A stretch of 64,000 nt of DNA from Brevundimonas sp. (GTDB lineage: Bacteria; Pseudomonadota; Alphaproteobacteria; Caulobacterales; Caulobacteraceae): contig NZ_JAIXTC010000018.1 of assembly GCF_027484365.1 (NCBI RefSeq), positions 144,286-208,285 on the forward strand, given 5' to 3'. The position numbers were made by a program, and so were the translations under genes. The notes beneath the pieces are model-generated. The model was given only the letters and a program-made list of their open reading frames with translations, did no database searches and was not told where the DNA came from. The stretch's first letter is position 1; every line of letters begins with the position of its first letter. Shown here piece after piece: positions 34,541 through 43,200 of the stretch.

Positions 34541-35526
34541 CCGGGGGCGGTGTCCAGCGCCCGCTGCGCTGCGGCAATTTCGCCGGCCATCACCGCCCTG
34601 AGCCGCTGCGGCGCGCCGATGCTCACCTGCTGGCCCCAGGTGAACAGGTGCCAGGCCAGTTCGCGCATGCCCGAGGCCCGGAAGCGGACGATGACGCCGC
34701 CGTCCGGCTGATCCTCCAGCGTCTGGGTCGGGTGCCAGCGCCAGCCCCGCGCCTCGGCCGCGCCTTCGGGCGAGACGCGCAGGACCACGTCCTCGATCTC
34801 GTCCTGATAGATGCCGAAGGACTGGCTGGCGAAGACCGACAGGTCGAACTCCGGTGGCGGCGGTGCGAACCCGTCCTGGGCCTCCACGGCGCTCATCCGG
34901 TCGAGGCGGAAGGTCTGCACCCGGCCGCTCTCCCGGTCCGCTGCGACCAGATAGTTGGCGCGCCCGAACATGACGCCGCAGGGGGCGACAGACCGCCGGC
35001 GCGCCTCCGCCCCCGGCCGCGAATAGGTGAAGGCGAGCGGAGACTGGGCGAGGACGGCGCCCCGGATGGTGGCCAGCATCGCCTCGTCGGCGCTGGGCCT
35101 CGGCCCAGCCTGGACCGCGATGGTCTCGGCCCGCACCAGGGCCTCCAGATCGGGGGCCAGACGGTTCAGGGTCGTCGATCGCATCGCCGACTTGAGCTTG
35201 CGCTCCAGCCCCTCCAGCGCCGCCGCCCGGCCCGCCTCGCCCGAAGCCCGCAGCCCCTGCGCCGCCTTGGTCAGTTCCAGCAGTTCGGTCGCCGTCGGGG
35301 CCTGTTCGAACGCCGACAGTCCGCCCCGGATGCGCCAGCGCTTGGTCGGCGGGTCCGAGACCTCTTCCACCGTGGGGAACAGCAGGATGACGGCGTCGCG
35401 CATCCGCTCGGCCGTGCGCCGGCCGACTCCGCTCTCGCGCGCCATCTCGTCCAGCGTCAGCCCTTCGGCCGAGGCCGCCATGCGCCGCGCCAGCTCGATG
35501 ACCATCACCGCCTTGTCGTGCCGCAA
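34537..35526 (-). CDS. WYL-domain transcriptional regulator
   Basis: A 329-residue protein with an N-terminal HTH (GLTLDEMARESGVGRRTAERM), a central helical segment and a WYL-type domain (VAPCGVMFGRANYLVAADRE, FRLDRMSAVEAQD), then a WCX-like C-terminal region. The family senses small ligands or nucleic acids and regulates varied genes including DNA-damage responses. The start is a TTG at 35526 with GGAGG well placed; ATG at 35505 is an alternative. It converges with the aceA regulator with a 4-bp overlap. Target unknown. Confidence 0.85.
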   Translation of the reverse strand: MRHDKAVMVIELARRMAASAEGLTLDEMARESGVGRRTAERMRDAVILLFPTVEEVSDPPTKRWRIRGGLSAFEQAPTATELLELTKAAQGLRASGEAGRAAALEGLERKLKSAMRSTTLNRLAPDLEALVRAETIAVQAGPRPSADEAMLATIRGAVLAQSPLAFTYSRPGAEARRRSVAPCGVMFGRANYLVAADRESGRVQTFRLDRMSAVEAQDGFAPPPPEFDLSVFASQSFGIYQDEIEDVVLRVSPEGAAEARGWRWHPTQTLEDQPDGGVIVRFRASGMRELAWHLFTWGQQVSIGAPQRLRAVMAGEIAAAQRALDTAPG

Positions 35527-35616
35527 GCGCCCGCCTCCGAAAGGTACGTCCGAAACTGACGCAACACTGTCCTATCTCATCCTCAACAGCAACCGCCTCG
35601 AGACCGGAGACACCCC

Positions 35617-35847
35617 ATGGCCCGCGCTTTCGCTCCCCAGACGCAGATCAACGCCAGCCGCTACCTGATCGTCCCGTGCGAGGCCGACGGCTGCGGCGAC
35701 CTGGCCGTGATCTGGGACCGGCTGGAGGAACAGGTGGTCGATGTGATCGACGCCCGCGCCAGCGCCCGCTACTCGGACGAGGACGCCCTGTGGGACGAGG
35801 CCCGCGCCGCCGACGCACACTGCGACGACTTCCGCATGGCGGCCTAG
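35617..35847 (+). CDS. Small conserved hypothetical protein
   Basis: A 76-residue acidic soluble protein (SRYLIVPCEADGCGDLAVIWD, then ARYSDEDALWDEARAADAH), preceded by GGAGACACCCC at proper distance from the ATG. It is divergent from the WYL regulator and could be its target, which is inference from position. I do not recognise a family. Its TAG stop overlaps the first base of the palindromic element downstream. Confidence 0.65.
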   Translation: MARAFAPQTQINASRYLIVPCEADGCGDLAVIWDRLEEQVVDVIDARASARYSDEDALWDEARAADAHCDDFRMAA

Positions 35848-35981
35848 AGCCTGATCGGCTGAGGAGGAATCGCTTCGCGATTCCGCTGATGCCGTGAATC
35901 AGGCTCCAGACTAAAGCGAGAGCATGATTCACGCTTCATGCCGGACCCGCGAAGCGGGTCCACCAGAAACGATCATGCTCT
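35847..35981. repeat. Two tandem nested-hairpin palindromic elements
   Basis: Element 1 (35847-35906): outer arms GAGCCTGAT / ATCAGGCTC around an inner stem GGAATCGC-TTC-GCGATTCC. Element 2 (35919-35981): outer arms AGAGCATGAT / ATCATGCTCT around GGACCCGC-GAA-GCGGGTCC. Both show an outer stem of 9-10 bp and a perfect 8-bp inner stem with a three-base loop. They fill the gap between two convergent genes, whose TAG stops lie on the element edges. The architecture is REP-like. Confidence 0.8.
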
Positions 35982-36402
35982 AGGCCGGGTAGCGCGCCTT
36001 CAGGGTCGCCACCGAGACCCTCGCCATCTCGCGCAAGACGCTTTCGTCCACATCGGACAGGCGATTCAAATAAATGCAGCCCTTGCCCGTCTTGTGCTTT
36101 CCCAGGCGGGCCAGCATGTCCGCCCGGGTCGGCTCATCGGCGGCCATGTAGAGCACGAGGTTCGCTTTCCGGGGCGAGAAGGCGACCAGACTGGCGTCGC
36201 CTTCGTGGCCGCTCTCATACCGGTAGCGATAGTGGCCGAAGCCGATGATCGACGAGCCCCACAGGGTGGCGGTCTCGCCCGTCTCCGACTCGATCAGCGC
36301 GACCAGGGCCCGGGCGTCCTCGCGTCGCTTCGGGTCCTCCACCGAGGCGATGAAGGCCTCGACCGATACGGCTGTCGGTTTCGTCTTCTGCCCAGCCATC
36401 AT
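35980..36402 (-). CDS. DUF1801 domain protein
   Basis: A 140-residue protein with VEAFIASVEDPKRREDARALV at the start, then GFGHYRYRYESG and GKHKTGKGCIYLNRLSDVD, matching DUF1801 (YdhG/YjbR-like fold). The family is of unknown function; small domains of this kind often bind ligands or nucleic acid. It overlaps the acyltransferase gene (ATGATGG at the junction), so the two are likely co-expressed. Its stop codon lies on the edge of the palindromic element. Confidence 0.82.
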   Translation of the reverse strand: MMAGQKTKPTAVSVEAFIASVEDPKRREDARALVALIESETGETATLWGSSIIGFGHYRYRYESGHEGDASLVAFSPRKANLVLYMAADEPTRADMLARLGKHKTGKGCIYLNRLSDVDESVLREMARVSVATLKARYPA

Positions 36403-37517
36403 CCCGCTCCCTGTTTCTGCACGGCGGTCCAGCGATCGATCTGTTTCTGTGCCGGCCGCTCGACCAGACGATGCGCGGCCACGGCGACAATGACGATAAG
36501 GCCGAACATGCCGACGGCGAACAGATCATTGATCCAGATCGAGCCGAAGTCGATCCTTCGCCCGCCGGGCATCCAGTCCAGTTTGCGGGCGATGATCATC
36601 ATCACCGTCAGCAGGAACATGTGCACCATGTAGATCGCGAACGACCACCGCCCCAGGGTCACCAGGGCCGGGTGATCCAGCCCCTTCGACAGGGCCCCGT
36701 CCTCGCCCGCGAACACCCAGACCACGCCGATGAACAGCAGCGTCACCGCGACCGTGACCGGCCCCTCGGCCCAGCCGATGAAGGCGCAGATGGCCACGAC
36801 GGTCGCGACCTCAAGGGCGGTCGCCGCCCGGCCCTTCAGTCTGGGGATCCTCATCCAGACCCCTTGCAGCAGGCAGCCCAGGAAGAAGCCGTAGACCGCC
36901 CTCGGGACGGCGAAATCATAGGTCGTGTTCATCCAGCGCCGGGCGAACATCAGGACCATGATCCCGCCGATCACCGCCAGCACGGCGCCGATCCAGCGGA
37001 ACCGTTTCGGCGCAGCCAGCACCAATCCGGCGAAGATCAGATAGCAGGCCACTTCGGCGCTCAGCGTCCAGGACGGGCCGTTCCAGGTCAGGGACGGCAG
37101 GATGTGCCAGGCCTGGACCAGCAGGAGGTTGGCGAAGATCGCCTCGACCGACCGGTCGCGCGTGAACGGCGTGGCGAAGTCGATGTGGAACCACAGCCGG
37201 GCCAGCTCCAGTCCGATGAAGGCGCCCAGCATCAGGACATGCAGCGGCCACACCCGCCCCAGCCGGCGCACCATGAACCGTCCGGCATCGCCCGCCGTCT
37301 TCAGCCGGGTCGCATAGGCGTGGGCGATGACGAAGCCCGAGAGCACGAAGAAATAGTCGACGAACAGATAGCCGTGCTGGACCAGGCCCCAGTCGCGCCA
37401 GTGGCTGGCGACGGGCATGTGGAACATGACCACCAGGACGGCGCAGATCCCCCGCAGGGAATCGAGGGCCTCGAAACGGCGGGGTGCGGCTGACGTGGAG
37501 GGGGCGATAGGGGTCAC
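36399..37517 (-). CDS. Acyltransferase 3 family membrane protein (OafA-like)
   Basis: A 372-residue inner-membrane protein with about ten TM helices. The N-terminus RRFEALDSLRGICAVLVVMFH contains the conserved catalytic-type Arg and His of acyltransferase-3 proteins, which O-acetylate sugars of lipopolysaccharide, peptidoglycan or exopolysaccharide. FFVLSGFVIAHAY and WTLSAEVACYL are further family motifs. No SGNH domain is fused at the C-terminus. The start is GTG at 37517. The acceptor sugar is unknown. Confidence 0.88.
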   Translation of the reverse strand: MTPIAPSTSAAPRRFEALDSLRGICAVLVVMFHMPVASHWRDWGLVQHGYLFVDYFFVLSGFVIAHAYATRLKTAGDAGRFMVRRLGRVWPLHVLMLGAFIGLELARLWFHIDFATPFTRDRSVEAIFANLLLVQAWHILPSLTWNGPSWTLSAEVACYLIFAGLVLAAPKRFRWIGAVLAVIGGIMVLMFARRWMNTTYDFAVPRAVYGFFLGCLLQGVWMRIPRLKGRAATALEVATVVAICAFIGWAEGPVTVAVTLLFIGVVWVFAGEDGALSKGLDHPALVTLGRWSFAIYMVHMFLLTVMMIIARKLDWMPGGRRIDFGSIWINDLFAVGMFGLIVIVAVAAHRLVERPAQKQIDRWTAVQKQGAG

Positions 37518-37532
37518 GGCTGCGTGATACAG

Positions 37533-37955
37533 TCAGACGCCCGGCGGCGACCAGCCCTCCGGCGCCATCTCGAACCCGGCGAAGTCGAATCCCGGCGCGA
37601 CGGTGCAGCCCACCAGGGTCCAGGCCCCGAGACTGCGGGCCGCCTGCCAGGCTCCGGTCGGGACTAGGCCCTGCGGCCGCTCTCCGGCCATCAGGTCAGG
37701 CCCCAGCATGACCGTCTGCTCGACCGGGTCGGCGATCCGCAACTCCAGAGGCGCGCCCGCGTGCCAGTGCCAGATCTCCGCCGCATCGACGCGGTGCCAG
37801 CGCGAGCTCTCGCCCTCGGCCAGCAGGAAATAGATGGCCGTGCCCACGGACCGGCCGTCGACCTCGCGAGGATCCCGGAAGGTCTCGCGATAGTGGCCGC
37901 CCTCCGGATGGGGCTTCAGGTCCAGCAGGGCGATGATGTCGGCAGCGGTGGGCAT
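37533..37955 (-). CDS. Cupin protein, DUF985 family
   Basis: A 140-residue single-domain cupin: LKPHPEGGHYRETFRDP, IYFLLAEGESSRWHRVDAAEIWHWHAG and VAPGFDFAGFEMAP are the DUF985 signature. The HxH and Glu pattern suggests metal binding. Function unknown; some relatives are linked to sugar epimerase-like folds. It lies 15 bp upstream of the acyltransferase gene on the same strand and may be co-transcribed. Confidence 0.85.
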   Translation of the reverse strand: MPTAADIIALLDLKPHPEGGHYRETFRDPREVDGRSVGTAIYFLLAEGESSRWHRVDAAEIWHWHAGAPLELRIADPVEQTVMLGPDLMAGERPQGLVPTGAWQAARSLGAWTLVGCTVAPGFDFAGFEMAPEGWSPPGV

Positions 37956-37998
37956 GCGGGAACGCTACCCGCTTCGACTGTCAAATGTGAGGGGTTCC

Positions 37999-38041
37999 CG
38001 CGTTCAGGCAGCGAGCGACCGCGCCGGGAGCGTTAGCGCAC
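37999..38041 (+). repeat. Second copy of the 43-bp dispersed element
   Basis: It shares GCGAGCGACCGCG and GAGCG-TAGCGCA with 5119-5161 in the same orientation and with the same internal spacing. It lies just past the 3' end of the tRNA-Cys gene. The remainder of the 336-bp gap between the cupin and transglycosylase genes (apart from the tRNA) shows nothing else I can support. Confidence 0.6.
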
Positions 38042-38055
38042 GTGAGGAGAGTGCT

Positions 38056-38132
38056 TGGAGGCCTGGCCTCCGAGTTGAACGGAGGGTCTACGGGTTTGCA
38101 CACCCGTTGCGTCGCCCCTCCGCCACCAGGCC
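38056..38132 (-). tRNA. tRNA-Cys (GCA), structurally unusual
   Basis: On the minus strand a cloverleaf is visible. Acceptor GGCCTGG / CCAGGCC pairs perfectly, with U73 (the cysteine discriminator) and an encoded CCA. The D stem is GCG / CGC, the T loop is TTCAACT, and anticodon GCA is in TGTGCAAA. Two features are odd. The anticodon stem ACGGG / CCCGT closes an 8-base loop instead of 7. The T stem extends to 6 bp (CCTCCG / CGGAGG), making 13 acceptor-plus-T pairs instead of 12; it could equally be drawn as 8+5. Length is 77 with CCA. It may be a functional variant, a frameshift-type tRNA or a decaying copy. Confidence 0.75.
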
Positions 38133-38291
38133 GTGTCCGAGAGCGGGGACAGAATGTCGCAGATGTCCTAAGATGATGGAATCGAACACGGTTGAGATGG
38201 TGTTCATCCTTTCGCCGCAACGGACCGCCATACTCGCGCGCTGTTTGCAGGCTCTTGATCCGGTCGGATCAATTCGGGAAACCCTCGGCTC

Positions 38292-39566
38292 ATGCGTTTC
38301 GACTACCGCCTCGCCCTGATCGCCTGCGTTTCGGCCTGCGCGCCGATGCTGCCGCCGCCGCCCGTGAGTGCGACCGGCTGGACGACCCCCGGCCTCCCGG
38401 AACCCGAACGCCCGCAGCCCACGCCGACGCCGGCGGCCCCGCCGCAGGTCGACGCCGCCGGGTTCGAGGGCTGGAAACAGGGTTTCCTGTCGCGGAAGGG
38501 CGGCGAGCGGCGGGCGCTCTACGAGCAACAGCTGGCCGATCTGACGCCCGACCCCGACGTCATTCGCCTGGACGGCAGCCAGCCCGAATTCAGCCGTCCG
38601 GCCGGCGCCTATATCTCCAACGCCGCCTCGGCCGTCCGGATCGCCGAGGCGCGGCGTCGTATCGACGCTGTGCCGTGGGGCGTGCCCCAGCGTTTCGGCG
38701 TGCCTGCGGAGATCCTGGTCTCCATCTGGGGTAATGAGTCCAGCTTCGGCCAGGTCCAGGGCGACAAGGACGTCATCCGCTCCCTGGCCACCCTCGCCTT
38801 CGACGGACGCCGCCGCGACTGGGCCGAGGACCAGCTGAAGAATGCCCTCGACATCGTGGTCGACGGCCGCCGCGAGCGGTCGGGCCTGCTGGGCAGCTGG
38901 GCCGGGGCCATGGGCCAGACCCAGTTCATGCCCGACAACTATCTTCGTCTCGGCGTCGATCAGAACAGTGACGGCCATGTCGACATCTGGGGTTCGGACG
39001 CAGACGCCCTCGCCTCCGCCGCCAACCTGCTGGCCGAGGCCGGCTGGAAGCGGGGTCAGGCCTGGGGCTACGAAATCACCCTGCCGGCCGGGTTCGACTA
39101 TGCCCTGGCCGAGGCCGACGGCCGTCCGTGGAGCTTCTGGGCCCAGCGCGGCGTCGCGATCGCCCGTGGCGGCGCGCCGTCCGCCGACGAGGCGGCCGAA
39201 AACGGCGTCATCCTGCTGCCCCAAGGCGCGCGCGGCCCGGCCTTCCTGGCCCTGCCGAACCACTATGTGATCCGGCGCTACAACAACTCGGTCAGCTATG
39301 CCCTGGCCATCGGACTGACGGCCGACGGCATCGCCGGGCGTCCCGGTCTGGTGGGGACATGGCCCGATGACGGTCCGATCTCACGGGAGCAGCGCTTCGG
39401 GGCCCAGACCGCCCTCGCGCGCGCCGGATACGACCCCGGGGCCATCGACGGCGTGGTCGGCTCCGGCACCCGCCGGGCCCTCAAACAATGGCAGATCGCC
39501 CACGGCCGCATCCCCGACGGCTACCTGACGGCAGCCCTGGCCGATGAGTTGATGCGGGGCATGTGA
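38292..39566 (+). CDS. Lytic murein transglycosylase (MltB-like) with peptidoglycan-binding domain
   Basis: A 424-residue envelope enzyme cleaving glycan strands with anhydro-sugar formation. The N-terminus (LALIACVSACAPM) looks like a lipoprotein or export signal, followed by a Pro-rich linker. The MltB-type SLT domain has the catalytic glutamate in ILVSIWGNESSFG, then GSWAGAMGQTQFMPDNYL and GSDADALASAANLL. The C-terminal 60 residues form a PG_binding_1 domain (GYDPGAIDGVVGSGTRRAL). It starts at the ATG at 38292. Regulation not evident. Confidence 0.92.
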   Translation: MRFDYRLALIACVSACAPMLPPPPVSATGWTTPGLPEPERPQPTPTPAAPPQVDAAGFEGWKQGFLSRKGGERRALYEQQLADLTPDPDVIRLDGSQPEFSRPAGAYISNAASAVRIAEARRRIDAVPWGVPQRFGVPAEILVSIWGNESSFGQVQGDKDVIRSLATLAFDGRRRDWAEDQLKNALDIVVDGRRERSGLLGSWAGAMGQTQFMPDNYLRLGVDQNSDGHVDIWGSDADALASAANLLAEAGWKRGQAWGYEITLPAGFDYALAEADGRPWSFWAQRGVAIARGGAPSADEAAENGVILLPQGARGPAFLALPNHYVIRRYNNSVSYALAIGLTADGIAGRPGLVGTWPDDGPISREQRFGAQTALARAGYDPGAIDGVVGSGTRRALKQWQIAHGRIPDGYLTAALADELMRGM

Positions 39567-39572
39567 ACAGGC

Positions 39573-39731
39573 CCTTCTCCCCTTGCGGGAGAAGGTGGCC
39601 GAGCGAAGCGAGGTCGGATGAGGGGTCGCGCTGACCTTGGATGTCAGCCCTGCCAGCCCTCACTTCATCCGACTGCGTGACCCCTCATCCGTCAGCCTTC
39701 GGCTGCCACCTTCTCCCGCAAGGGGAGAAGG
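39573..39731. repeat. Palindromic intergenic element with perfect 27-bp arms
   Basis: The left arm (39573-39599) and the right arm (39705-39731) are exact reverse complements containing CTCCCCTTGCGGGAGA. The inner parts also pair imperfectly (GGATGAGGGGTC / GACCCCTCATCC). It is the same family as 10483-10662. It fills the gap between the transglycosylase and the convergent hypothetical gene. Confidence 0.78.
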
Positions 39732-39737
39732 AATCCA

Positions 39738-40172
39738 TCACCGCTTCCTGAATCGCGCAGCCTCGGCGGCCAGGCCCGAGCCCCAGTCGCTCTTCTCCTC
39801 GGCCGGTTCCGGCACGAAGGCCGCTTCGGGCAGCGCGCCCGCGACGCCCCGCATGGCCAGGGCCAGAGGTTCGGCCATCACCGCCAGCATGCGCAGCGGT
39901 TTGCGCTTCGCGTCGCGCACGTCCCAGCCTTCCGCCTCGAACAGATCCGCCTGATCCTGAGGCGACAGCCGCTCGATCCCGTCCCAGTCGTCGGGACGCG
40001 GGGCGTCCTCGGCCTGTTCGGCGGTCAGGCCAAAGACGGCGACCAGCACCTCGTCCACCTCGGGAAACTCGTCGCGGCGCGACGGGTCGGCATAGCCGGG
40101 CTTCATCAGCGCCTTCGCTTCAAGGTCGGCGACGCCGGGCAGGTCGAAAAGGCGGCGGAGAGTCTGGGTCAT
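39738..40172 (-). CDS. Hypothetical protein, 144 residues
   Basis: Not recognised. It is soluble, acidic and helical, with no signal peptide: MTQTLRRLFDLPGVADLEAKA, RRDEFPEVDEVLVAVFGLTAEQ, DDWDGIERLSPQDQADLFEAEG, and a basic C-terminus AARFRKR. Codon usage looks normal for the window (GC-rich third positions), supporting a real gene. It converges with the transglycosylase gene, with a palindromic element between them, and ends the gap beside the glycan locus; no functional link is evident. Confidence 0.65.
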   Translation of the reverse strand: MTQTLRRLFDLPGVADLEAKALMKPGYADPSRRDEFPEVDEVLVAVFGLTAEQAEDAPRPDDWDGIERLSPQDQADLFEAEGWDVRDAKRKPLRMLAVMAEPLALAMRGVAGALPEAAFVPEPAEEKSDWGSGLAAEAARFRKR

Positions 40173-40209
40173 GCGTCCGCTCTATCCCCTCCTCTGCGCC
40201 TCGAAAAGG

Positions 40210-43200
40210 TCAGCGCAGTTCGACCCGCCGTGCGCCGGTCGGGATCACCAGTTCGCGGCCCTTCCACTCGCCCGCGCGCCCGTCGATGCGGATGCGCGCC
40301 GGCAGGTCCTGCCCCTCCGGCCATTGCAGAACGAACCCGCCCGGCGGGGTTACGCCCGGCGACAGCGTCAGGGTGGTCAGGCCTGCCCGGCGACGCAGGG
40401 CGTAGGTCAATGGTCCGTAGGGCGTACGGATCTCGCGGACACCGACACCGGTCGCGCTGTCGATCCAGCTCATCGGCAGGCCGGCAGCGAGCACGAGCGC
40501 GTGGTCCGCGTCGCGGTCGTACACGAACAGGTCCAGGGCCGAGCGGATATAGTCCGAGCTGATCCAGGCGTGCGGCATGTCGCCGATGAAGCGCGGCTCG
40601 CGCAGGTCCCGCCCCACCACCTCGGCCCAGCCGTTCCAGGCCCGGGGCCGGCGGTCGGCGAAGAAGAAGTCCAGGGCCTGCATCGCCCGCTCGCGCTGGC
40701 CCAGCCTGACGAAGGCCCCGACAGTCCGAAGCTCATAGGGGGTGTAGTCGCGCCAGACCGTCCGGTTGGCCTGACGCGCGGTGAAGTTCTCCCAGTATTT
40801 CTCGAAGGTCCGGATCAGCAGACCCTGCGGGAGCTCGTCCTGAAGGCCGCCCGGCGACAGGCCGATGGTCGTGGACGTGGCGTCGAAATCGCCCCGGTCG
40901 GCGGCGCCGGCGATCCAGTCGATGCGGTGGTGGATGGCCGTGCCGGTGATGGACGCCGTGACGTCCGCCGAGAACTCCGAGCGCGCCGCCGCGAACCGTT
41001 CGGCGGCCTCGGTCTCACCCAGAGCCTCCGCGATCTCGATGGCGTCTCGATAGCCGAGCAGGCCCCAGAAATCGTCCCAGTAGGACCAGGCCGCGCGGTC
41101 TGAATAGCCCTCGTGGCTGATCGACGGCGGCAGCAGGCCGTAGAAATGACGGGTCGCCGGCGTACGGTTCGCTTCGGTGCGGGTCGAGGCGCGCAGCGTG
41201 TCCATATAGCCGATGGCGGCCTGGACCTGGGGCCAGACGGCGCGCAACTGGGTCAGGTCGCCCGTGTAGCGCCAGGTCTCGGCCGCCAGGAAGACGAACT
41301 CCCCGTGGCTGTCGTTCTCCGGCACCGGATCGGCCCCCCGGCTGTCGACGCAGCACGGCACCTTGCCGTTTTCGAAGACATAGGGGGCATACCAGCGCAG
41401 ATAGTCCTGGCTGAGAGCAGCATGACCGAGCCGGTTCAGCCCCTCGGCCATCATCGCTCCGTCGCGGATCCACGAGCGGTTGTAGCTGCGGGTGCCGGGC
41501 TGGAGCGCCGGCCCCTGACGCGACATCAGCATATGGGCGAGAGAGCTCTTCATGGTCGCCTCGATCCGCGCCCCCTCCGGCGGCGTGATCAGGTCGAACC
41601 GGTCCAGTTTTTCGCGCCAGCCGGCGGCGACACGGGTCTGGATCAGATCGAGCGCCGCCTCGACGGAGGCCGTCGCCGGGAGAGCCGGTCGCGGCCCGTC
41701 GAGCGACGAAACCCAGCCGAAGGTGCGCGTCTCGCCCGGTCGCAGGGTGACGGTGTAGAGCATCGCGCCCGACATCAGACCGGTCGCATCGGCGGTCCGG
41801 GCGCCGTCGCGAACGCCCTCGCCGGTCCGCGCGATCAGGCTCTGCGGATCGGCTCCGGCCTCGAAGGTCGCGGTGCGCACCGCATCGGGCGCGGCCAGGG
41901 GATGCACCCGAACGACGTCATCCAGCACCAGCTCCCCTTGATGCCATTGCATCTGGCGAACCGGCGCCGCCCCGCCCGATACGGCCAGGAACTGTTCCGG
42001 CCCGTTGACCTGCATCGGTCGTGCCGCCAGCGCCAGGGTCAGGGTCCGCTCAAGGGCCGAGGTGTTGGTCAGGTCGTAGCGGCCGTACAGCGCTGCGGCG
42101 TCGGGCGATCCTTCGGCCATGGCCGTGATCTTCAGCGTCCAGTCGTCATGCGCCCAGGTCACGGTCGGGATCGGCAGGTCGTCGTCGACCAGGGCCTGTT
42201 CGATCCGCGCATCGGCCCAGGTCACCAGCCGGCCGTTGTCCAGAACGAAGGGTTCGATCGACGGCCCGCCACGCTTCAGCTCGATGGCGCCGTCCTCGGA
42301 GATCAGGCCGCTCTCGCCGCCGCCGTCCACGCCGACCAGGGTCCAGTAGGGCTGTTCGCCCCGGAAGCCGCGCGGGTAGAGGCCGCGTCGGCTCTGACCC
42401 GCGACGGCGGTCAGGAAGGCGGTCTCGTCCTCGCCGAACGCCAGAGGTTCGATGCGCAGATCGGCCAGCGAATAGGCCGTCGCCGCCGCGCCGGTCGTGC
42501 CGAACCCGGCGCCCATCTGGCCGGAGCCCGGCGCAGTCTGGGGCGTCATCAGGTCCAGCCGCAACCAGCGGGCCGAGGCCTCGGGCGTCCGGATCCAGTC
42601 CGTTCCGCCGTCGCCCTGACGCACGCGGGCGATCTCACGCCACTGTCGGCGGTCGGCTGAGGCCATGACCCGATAGGCGGACGCCGCCTTGCCGTCGGCC
42701 CAGCGCAGGGTCAGGCCGCCGAACTCGCGCTCGTAGCCGAGATCCAGCGTCAGGCTCTGCTCACCCGCTCCGAGGGTCGTCCATGCGCTGAGCGGATTGT
42801 CATCCACGCTCAGGGAGGCGATCGCGTTTCCGTCTTCACTCATCGCCGCGGCGACCGGTCGCGGCGGAACCGACGGCTCAGGCGGCAGGGTCCGCAGGGT
42901 CAGGTCGTCGATCTCGATGAAGCCCCTGCCCCCCTCTCCGGCCGTGACCACGAACTCGACCCGCTCGGCGCCCCGGAAGGTCCGGTCCGCGCGGGGGCCC
43001 CAGGCCCAGCCGATCTGACGCTTCTTGATCGTGAACAGGGTCCAGCCGTCGGGGAAGTCGTAGCGGGCGGTGCGGCTCCAGTGGACGTTTTCGCCCGAGG
43101 CGTCGGTGAACTTGACCTCGAAGGTGTTGGTCGGGCCCGCGCCCCGGACCCGGAAGCTGACTTCGTAGTTTTCCGGCGCCTCGAACGGCAGGTCGCGGGC

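Noticed and set aside
35847-35981. CRISPR array
   Set aside because: Only two nested palindromes with different sequences; no regular repeat-spacer pattern and no cas genes.
38056-38132. Reading the minus-strand structure as tmRNA or 4.5S RNA
   Set aside because: A complete cloverleaf with GCA anticodon, U73 and CCA is present, no tag reading frame is visible, and the tmRNA G3-U70 pair is absent.
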